Below, piece after piece: positions 57,656-64,000 of a DNA stretch of 64,000 nucleotides; within the stretch, counting starts at the first letter, position 1, and the number at the start of each line of letters is the position of its first letter. Both the position numbers and the translations under genes were made by a program. Under the pieces are notes generated by a model that worked only from the letters and a program-made list of their open reading frames with translations, was not told where the DNA came from and searched no databases. This DNA comes from Pachyseris speciosa. Its lineage: Eukaryota; Cnidaria; Anthozoa; Scleractinia; Pachyseridae. The DNA lies in contig JAEMWC010000968.1 in assembly GCA_016490735.1 (NCBI GenBank), forward strand, positions 222,501 through 286,500, given 5' to 3'.

Positions 57656-59300
57656 ATTGTGAAAAGATCTAAACGCGTAAACCTATTTTGTTTTTCCAGG
57701 GAGCCATATTTGACGGTTTGAAAGCGTACGTGTCACGATGACTGGATAGCATCAGCTGTATTGAGAGATACAACTAGTACATATCGAGCAGGAAAATAGA
57801 AGCCAAGAATAAAAATAGTAGAAGATGTAAACGATCGTCGCAGTTATTAACGCTACAAAGGGGGAGCGAAGAGAAGCCCGCAGCTGCTAACAGAGCAGTT
57901 GTAGTCACTGACCATCAATGACAAACGCTTTCACAACAAACAAGCCGCAGAATATCCCCTTGCGTTATTTCGAAACAAGAAAGCTTTCCACTTTAACAGA
58001 TAGTCTGTTGTGTCATCTACTAAATGATGTCAATAATATGTGATACGTATGCGAATAGCGCCGCTCGGACCAGGTGACGTCATCCAACCTGGGAGGCTTT
58101 TTTTTAGCTTTTTCACTTTTCAGTTTTGGCTTGTATGTCGAAAGAACAGTAGCTATCGAACTTGAAAGGAAAATAGACAACTAAGACAAGGAAAATAAAT
58201 AATAAATAGGTGTACTAAACTTCCCTTTTCAACTTAATTTATTTGCAGTTCATATCAACCGTTAAACCACACCTCACTTGTCATTTAATACTTCTTATAT
58301 CTATGAGGCGATTTTCACTAAATTCACAGAAAACACGTCTCGAAGATAAATGAAGAGTTTCTGAAACGGACAGGCTTCCGGAAAAAATTATCTTGAATAA
58401 AAAAATAATAACAAACAAACAAACAAAAAAGAGGGAGGGGCGCATAGCAACCACGCCTTATACGTCCGAGGGTTAAATATTCCCATGACCAAATTCCACT
58501 TCATGTTGACTTGCACCTGTCTTCGCGATTCAGTCAAAATCTTTAATAGCCTTTCGATTCAAAAAGTGTTGTGAGACTAGCGGCGAGGGTGGAGAAGCGG
58601 AATAAGAAGAGGGAAAAGGTACCTACCCCAGAGGCCCTCAAAAGGGAAAATTCCCATCAGTTAAACGGAGTCAAGCGAATAATTCGACTCTTTGCGAAAA
58701 TAATATGTTATTCAACGGAAGTTTTAGTCGGATAATCGAACCCTTTTTAATTTTTTGAAGCAACTCCTGGGGCCCGTTTCTCGAAGCTCCCAGAATTACC
58801 GGACTCGTTAAGCTGTTTTTTTTTCCATTCCAGATGGGAGCTTGAAAGGTTTTGAAAATTATGAAGTGAAGTTATCAGCTGAAGAAACAAAATGGACTTC
58901 ATTCAAGGTCAGGATACACCATTCAACCAACCATCCATTGCCCATAGTTTACAATTAAAACTGCGATCGTTAAAACGGCCAAATGATAAAACAAACCGTT
59001 TCACCAAGATACTACAAAAGACTAATGAAAGATATACAGAAGAGGAGGAACTAGTACTTCCTTTTGATAACAAAATTCATGTCTGGGATAAACCGAACAG
59101 ATAGCACAGGTAAATCTGACCCTACAAAGACACCGATCTTTTGATGATCCGAACTTACTTCGAATTTGGACCGACACAAATTAACAAAATTACGTCTGTT
59201 GACGAACTTAATTTACTGTTCCACGTGCGTTCCTATTACAGTTCCAGTTCCAGTTCCAGTTCTGAGTAAAACGTCTTAAGTATATACAACATAATAATTT
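57656..59300. other. No recognised gene
   Basis: The 70-residue plus frame at 58892-59104 is hydrophilic and unrecognised. The motif GGGGCCCGTTTCTCGAAGCT near 58770 resembles one end of a widespread MITE, but no partner end was seen. Confidence 0.35.
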
Positions 59301-59308
59301 GTGCATGT

Positions 59309-59424
59309 TCGGCAAAGTTCGGCGTCTAAATCAAAGTCGAAATTTTCACCTCATACAGGGGAAAACAACGGCTGAGCCGATCCAAATTAAAATAGCCGTT
59401 CTTAATGTATTCAGACGCCGAACT
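59309..59424. repeat. Short inverted repeat
   Basis: GTTCGGCGTCTAAAT near 59317 is mirrored by ATTCAGACGCCGAAC near 59410. It lies just left of the LTR element. Confidence 0.55.
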
Positions 59425-59582
59425 TTTGATGTACTTAATGAATTAAGTTCGCTTAATGAAAAATTATGGTGTCTAAATCAGGCCTTAGTCATGCGTAAAA
59501 TGAAATACAAGTGCCACGCTTCTTCGATTCATAATCACACTTTTACCTATCATCGCGAGCTCTCTTTAATTTTAACGTCCAC

Positions 59583-59704
59583 TATAATGTTCACTCGCAC
59601 ACAAGCGACATGTTAACAACAACAAGATTTATTGCATAAGCCCAGTTCTACAAGCACGTGGAGGCTATGATAATGTATTATAATTATGCAAATTAATCAT
59701 GACA
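59583..59704 (-). repeat. 3' LTR, 122 bp
   Basis: On minus it starts TGTCATGATT and ends ACATTATA. It contains AATAAA (59628-59633 region), a candidate polyadenylation signal. No difference from the other LTR was seen by eye. Confidence 0.95.
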
Positions 59705-59717
59705 CCTCCCTTCCTTT
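59705..59717 (-). other. Polypurine tract
   Basis: On minus AAAGGAAGGGAGG lies directly against the 3' LTR, where plus-strand DNA synthesis is primed. Confidence 0.85.
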
Positions 59718-59820
59718 AAAACAAGATAAACCTGGAATGAATGGTTAACTAATCATCAAGCAATATTTAATAAAATGAACTTTGCTCAAATGTTTGCATT
59801 GTTTGCTGTAACAGAACAGT

Positions 59821-61080
59821 TCAGTTCATAACATAGTCCTTGTATCTTGCTGGCAATCTCACAGTACGGCCACTGGAGGTACAATTTGCTTGTGTCGGCA
59901 GAGGGCTGCTTTCATTGGCAACAGGCAGGGCCGAATCAGCATTACTAACAGGAACCGCGGGTGTGTCAGAGACAGGCGGTATCACTGCTTCATCTAGGGG
60001 TGGTCCCGTACTCACTACTGGGGGCTCATTTGTTAGCAACAAATGTCGACGATTGCGACGGTATGCAGTGCCGTCAGGTGTTGAGACAACGTAGGATCTA
60101 GGAGCTGTATGCTGCGCAGTAACAGTTGCCGGCTCCCAGGTCTTTCCCATTCGTATACGCACTGTTTCATGTGGCTTGATCTCAGGTAACCGCTTTACGC
60201 TGCGATCGTAGTACATCTTCTGTTTATCCCTACGCTCTTTGAGCTTGTCATAGGCATTGTGAACCACTTGAGGCTTCAAGAGGGATACCGTAGAAGGCAA
60301 CTTGGACTTCAACATGCGACTCATCAACAATTGTGCAGGTGACTCCTTCAGTCCTGAGACTGGAGTGTTCCTGTACTCCAGGAGAGCTATATACGGGTCA
60401 TTTCCATCTTCAAATACTTTCCTAAGCATCTTCTTGATGGTTTGTATCGCCCTTTCACTCATCCCATTGGACTGTGGGTATCTGGGACTTGAGGTGGTGA
60501 CTTGAAATCCCCAATCTTTTGCAAACTGATGAAATGCCTTGCTTGAAAAGGGCATGTTATCAGCAATAACTTCATCTGGGATTCCATGCCGGGCGTACAT
60601 AGATTTCATACCAGTTATAACAGAACCAGCTGTCTTGTCTCTTAGGAGACAAAGTTCAGGGTACTTAGAATAATAATCAACAACAAGTAAATATGACTTA
60701 GAGTTCAGTTCAAATATGTCTGCACCTAGCTTCTGCCATGGCCTCTGAGGGACTTCATGGGGTAATAAGGGCTCCTTCTGATTCTCTCTTTGGTACTTTA
60801 GACATACAGAACGCTTGGAGATCATTCTTTCAATTGCAGTAGACATACCGGGCCAATAAACGACAGCTCTAGCCCTTGACTTGCATTTCTCCATACCAAG
60901 GTGACTCTCATGTATGCAGTTTAGAACACCCTGTCTCATCTCTTGAGGGATTATGAGCTTCTCACCAAGGAATAACAGACCTTCAGCTTCATGAATTTCA
61001 GCTCGCAAATTCCAGTAGTAGGCAACGGATGCAGGTAATTTGCTTTTGTGGGATGGCCAACCATTCTTTACAACTTTACT
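59821..61080 (-). pseudogene. Pol C-terminal part: integrase
   Basis: This frame is continuous with the upstream pol frame but follows its stop; 24 codons lie between the stop and the first methionine (61008). Numbered from that methionine, it has a zinc-binding region with H33 and H36 and C69, while position 66, where the paired cysteine is expected, is arginine. The catalytic triad follows as D97, D150 and E185 with the D-35-E spacing. A basic C-terminal region resembling an SH3-like domain ends the protein at 59821. Without readthrough it would not be made as part of pol. Confidence 0.85.
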
Positions 61081-63750
61081 TTACATCTGAAGGATTTCAT
61101 CTTGAGCTGTTGCTGCTTTCATCTGGGCAAGCTTCTCTTTAGTCATAGGAAGACGTTCCACGAGGCTGTGGACGATTACTTCCATGTCATCACTTAATTC
61201 TTGCTCCGAGGGTGGTTCATCCAAGTAAGCTCTTGAAAGTGTATCTGCAACATACATGTACTTGCCAGGGACATAGGTGATGTTCACGTCGTACTTCTGA
61301 AGTCTGAGAAGCAGCCGTTGGAGCCTTGGATATACTTTGGTCAGCGGCTTCTTGTTAACAGACACTAAAGGCTTATGGTCTGACTCCACATCCACTGGCC
61401 GCCCATACACATAATGGTTAAATCTCTCGCAGCCAAATACAACTGCAAGAAGTTCCTTCTCTATTTGGGCGTAATGCTCCTCCGCTTGGGTGAGGGAACG
61501 AGAAGCGTAAGCGATCGGGTGTCCATCTTGGAGGAAACATGCCCCAAGACCAGACTTAGAGGCATCCACTTGCAATTTGACTGGTTTGGTGGGGTCATAG
61601 AATTTCAGAAGAGGCTGACTAGAGAGGATGTGTTTCAGACGCTCTACTGCTTGAGTATGCTCATATGACCAGATCCACATAGCATCTTTCTTTAGAAGAT
61701 TTCGCAAGGGCGCAGTAATTTCTGACTGATTAGGAATGAACTGGGAGAAATAATTCACCATCCCTAAGAACCTCTGCAACTCTTCTTTGCTCTGAGGCAA
61801 GGGCAACTGTGTGATAGCACGCACTGTCTCAACATCAGGTTTCAGTCCTGATTCAGAAACAATGTTTCCCATGTACTTGACTTCACTAACTTTGTATTGC
61901 AGCTTTGCAGAGTTGAACTTTACATTTGCTTGTCGAGCTCTTTCCAGAAGCTTAAGCATAGTTTCATCATGTTCCTTCTCATCTGTAGCTGCAACAATGA
62001 TGTCATCAAATATGACCTCCACACCATCAATATCTCCAAACAGGGCTTCATTCTTCTTTTGGAACACCTCAGGTGCTGAACTTATGCCGAATGGCATACG
62101 CTTAAACCGATAGCGGCCGAAGGGGGTATTGAATGTACAGAGGTGGGAACTTTCTTCATCTAAGGGCACCTGCCAGAAACCATCTTTTTCATCTACAATG
62201 GAGAAAACTTTCTTGCCACTGAGGCGACTTGCAATGTCCTCTGCTGTGGGTATCCTGTGGTGCTCTCGCCGAATAGCCTTGTTGAGATCTCTAGGATCCA
62301 AGCACAGTCTCAAAGAACCATCACGCTTTTCAACAATGACTAAGCTGTTAACCCATGGGGTGGGTCTGTCAACTTTCTGGACAACATCTTTCTCCTCCAA
62401 CTCTTGAAGTTTTGCTTTAAGTTTCTCAAGTAGGGAATACGGTATTCTTCGAGGCGGGTGAATGACGGGCTGAACGGAGTCATCCAGCTCAATGTGGTAC
62501 TCGCCTTTCATGCAGCCTAACCCACTGAACACATCAGCAAACTTGTCAACAATTTCTTCTTTTGTGCGAGGGGCCTGGGCAACACTTTCTACTCTTTTCA
62601 CCAGATTTAATTTTGAGCACGCCGAGAGCCCCAAAATTGGTGGTGAATTAACAGCAGCAACGAAAAATGGAAGGCTTTCCTTTAATCCTTGAGCCTCACA
62701 AGCCAGGGTGACTTTCCCTTCGGGTTTTACCTTGAAATCTCCATACGAAGACAGAACAACACTGGTATGCATTAAAGGTGGCTTGTTCTGGAGTTCGGAG
62801 TAGACGCTGAGTGGCAAAACATTCGCTTCGGCGCCAGTATCCAGCTTGAATTTAACAGACGATCCACCGACAGTTACGGTGGAGAACCAAGCTGAATCAG
62901 TAGCCACACCGGTGACTGTTCCGATAAATAACTCTTCGGTTTGGACTTTGCACTGTCGACCAATGGCGCCGTCTTGGCTCGGAGTCACAGTGTGTACTCG
63001 AGAATTCTTCTGTGGGCACATCTTAGCGTAGTGATGTTTCCCTTTGCAGATATGACAGTGTCTTCCAAACGCTGGACACGATCGCGGGTAGTGCTTTGTT
63101 CCACAATTCTTGCAGTTAAATTGCTGCAGCTGGCGCGATGTTGTGGCGGGCGCTGGCTTGGTTGGTTTGTTTCTTGGTTTTACCGCGTGAACGGGGATCT
63201 TCTCCGAAGTCTGCACTTCCTTTAGTTGTTTAGCGCTAGCTTCTGCCGCTCTGCAAAGACTCGCCGCTTTCTCAAGGGTAAGATCAGACGATTCACGAAG
63301 CAATCTCTCTTTAAGACGAGTGTCACTTACACCAAATACAATTCGGTCTCGAATCAGGCTATCTTGCTGGGCGCCAAATTCACATGACTTCGCACGAGTC
63401 TTCAATTCGGTGATAAACTGATCGATAGATTCGCCATCTTGTTGTTTACGTTCCCAGAACTTATATCTTTCGAACACAGTGTTCTTTCTCGGATTGAAAT
63501 AATCTTCAAACTTTTTCTTCAGGTGATCAATCTTGTTGGGATCTTCACCAGTAGCGAATCGGAACGTATTGTATATCTCGAGCGCTTCTTCGCCGATTGT
63601 GTGCAGCAGAATGGCGCACCGCACCTTTTGATCTTCTTCGATCTTTCCCGACGCCGTCAAATATAAGTCAAAGCGTTGCACCCATCTCCTCCAATTCTCG
63701 GCAAGATTCCCTTCAAGCACTAGAGCTCCTGGAGGCTTGAAAGCTTCCAT
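61081..63750 (-). CDS. Gag-protease-RT-RNase H polyprotein
   Basis: 889 residues. A Gag-like helical region spans about 1-190. Two zinc knuckles follow (C213, C216, H220, C225; C232, C235, H239/240, C245), then the protease active site DTGA at 304-307. The reverse transcriptase has motif A aspartate D520 and FDD at 581-583. The RNase H domain follows (VDASKSGLGA, then IEKELLAVVFGCERF, then SDHKPL). All are in one frame, as in the invertebrate K02A2.6-like gypsy group. The frame ends at TAA 61081-61083, before integrase. The start ATG lies 4 bp after the PBS. Confidence 0.9.
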   Translation of the reverse strand: MEAFKPPGALVLEGNLAENWRRWVQRFDLYLTASGKIEEDQKVRCAILLHTIGEEALEIYNTFRFATGEDPNKIDHLKKKFEDYFNPRKNTVFERYKFWERKQQDGESIDQFITELKTRAKSCEFGAQQDSLIRDRIVFGVSDTRLKERLLRESSDLTLEKAASLCRAAEASAKQLKEVQTSEKIPVHAVKPRNKPTKPAPATTSRQLQQFNCKNCGTKHYPRSCPAFGRHCHICKGKHHYAKMCPQKNSRVHTVTPSQDGAIGRQCKVQTEELFIGTVTGVATDSAWFSTVTVGGSSVKFKLDTGAEANVLPLSVYSELQNKPPLMHTSVVLSSYGDFKVKPEGKVTLACEAQGLKESLPFFVAAVNSPPILGLSACSKLNLVKRVESVAQAPRTKEEIVDKFADVFSGLGCMKGEYHIELDDSVQPVIHPPRRIPYSLLEKLKAKLQELEEKDVVQKVDRPTPWVNSLVIVEKRDGSLRLCLDPRDLNKAIRREHHRIPTAEDIASRLSGKKVFSIVDEKDGFWQVPLDEESSHLCTFNTPFGRYRFKRMPFGISSAPEVFQKKNEALFGDIDGVEVIFDDIIVAATDEKEHDETMLKLLERARQANVKFNSAKLQYKVSEVKYMGNIVSESGLKPDVETVRAITQLPLPQSKEELQRFLGMVNYFSQFIPNQSEITAPLRNLLKKDAMWIWSYEHTQAVERLKHILSSQPLLKFYDPTKPVKLQVDASKSGLGACFLQDGHPIAYASRSLTQAEEHYAQIEKELLAVVFGCERFNHYVYGRPVDVESDHKPLVSVNKKPLTKVYPRLQRLLLRLQKYDVNITYVPGKYMYVADTLSRAYLDEPPSEQELSDDMEVIVHSLVERLPMTKEKLAQMKAATAQDEILQM

Positions 63751-63754
63751 ATTT

Positions 63755-63768
63755 CACTTCTGACACCA
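63755..63768 (-). other. Primer-binding site
   Basis: On minus TGGTGTCAGAAGTG directly follows the 5' LTR. It complements the 3' end of a leucine tRNA (CAA-type, ending CACTTCTGACA plus CCA). Confidence 0.85.
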
Positions 63769-63890
63769 TATAATGTTCACTCGCACACAAGCGACATGTT
63801 AACAACAACAAGATTTATTGCATAAGCCCAGTTCTACAAGCACGTGGAGGCTATGATAATGTATTATAATTATGCAAATTAATCATGACA
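63769..63890 (-). repeat. 5' LTR, 122 bp
   Basis: Identical to the LTR at 59583-59704. The outside flank is TCCAC. Confidence 0.95.
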
Positions 63891-64000
63891 TCCACTAAAC
63901 GGAGACTTTTTTCTAACGAATTGAAGTTTTGGCTGTGGTCTAACAGCTGTTCCACTGACAATGACATGTGATGTCTGCAAAAGCGTTACCTTGGCAACTC

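Larger units (their letters stand above)
59583..63890 (-). mobile_element. Complete Ty3/gypsy (Metaviridae-type) LTR retrotransposon, 4308 bp
   Basis: Two identical 122-bp LTRs bound it. The host sequence TCCAC is duplicated on both sides (59578-59582, 63891-63895). Transcription would run right to left: LTR, PBS, gag-protease-RT-RNase H, integrase, polypurine tract, LTR. Identical LTRs imply a very recent insertion. One in-frame stop splits pol. Very short LTRs and a minimal leader make the element unusually compact. Confidence 0.95.

Noticed and set aside
58892..59104. 70-residue plus-strand gene
   Set aside because: No domain, no splice or promoter context, and composition like neighbouring non-coding DNA.

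Overview
The window looks like nuclear DNA of an animal, most likely an anthozoan cnidarian such as a stony coral (an inference). The signs are an AT-rich sequence, very frequent TACATGTA words, split exons with GT/AG borders, a mix of Penelope, CR1-like, Ty3/gypsy, SINE and MITE elements, and no bacterial gene organisation. Almost none of it is conventional coding sequence. The only host-gene pieces I can support are two 72-bp leucine-rich-repeat exons on the minus strand (9815-9886 and 41473-41544), which could be exons of one large TE-filled gene or of two paralogous genes, and a broken alpha-kinase-like gene present in two copies.

Layout. 1-9.5 kb: a fragment of a non-LTR retrotransposon ORF with a 2A-like motif and a PHD-type zinc finger, then a string of hairpin or terminal-inverted-repeat (TIR) MITEs. 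9.8-15 kb: an LRR exon, a tRNA-derived SINE, more inverted repeats and a 1.04-kb Mutator-like element with a perfect 9-bp target duplication. 15.47-20.0 kb: a 4.5-kb element bounded by short TIRs, with a different satellite array in each arm. It carries a nested 143-bp MITE and a hammerhead ribozyme motif in which every core position is canonical (18229-18313). 21.3-34.0 kb (copy A) and 44.7-57.2 kb (copy B): a direct segmental duplication of about 12.6 kb, with a third, more diverged partial copy C at 40.0-41.06 kb. Insertions and deletions private to one copy let several mobile-element events be ordered in time.

The 10.7 kb between A and B holds a CR1-like LINE, a 141-bp tandem repeat, a 1-kb satellite array, a Penelope-like element whose 5' part is inverted, copy C, another LINE 3' end abutting the second LRR exon, a Crypton-like remnant and a third LINE 3' end. 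57.2-59.6 kb is mostly unrecognised apart from inverted repeats. 59.58-63.89 kb is a complete minus-strand Ty3/gypsy element with identical 122-bp LTRs, a TCCAC target duplication, primer-binding site and polypurine tract. Its pol frame is cut by one in-frame stop between RNase H and integrase.

The main interest is the intact hammerhead motif, the degenerate hammerhead-like motifs tied to a Penelope fragment and to a 179-bp insertion with a visible empty site, and the A/B/C duplication used as a clock for these insertions. All identities and motif matches were read by eye; no alignment or database search was run.
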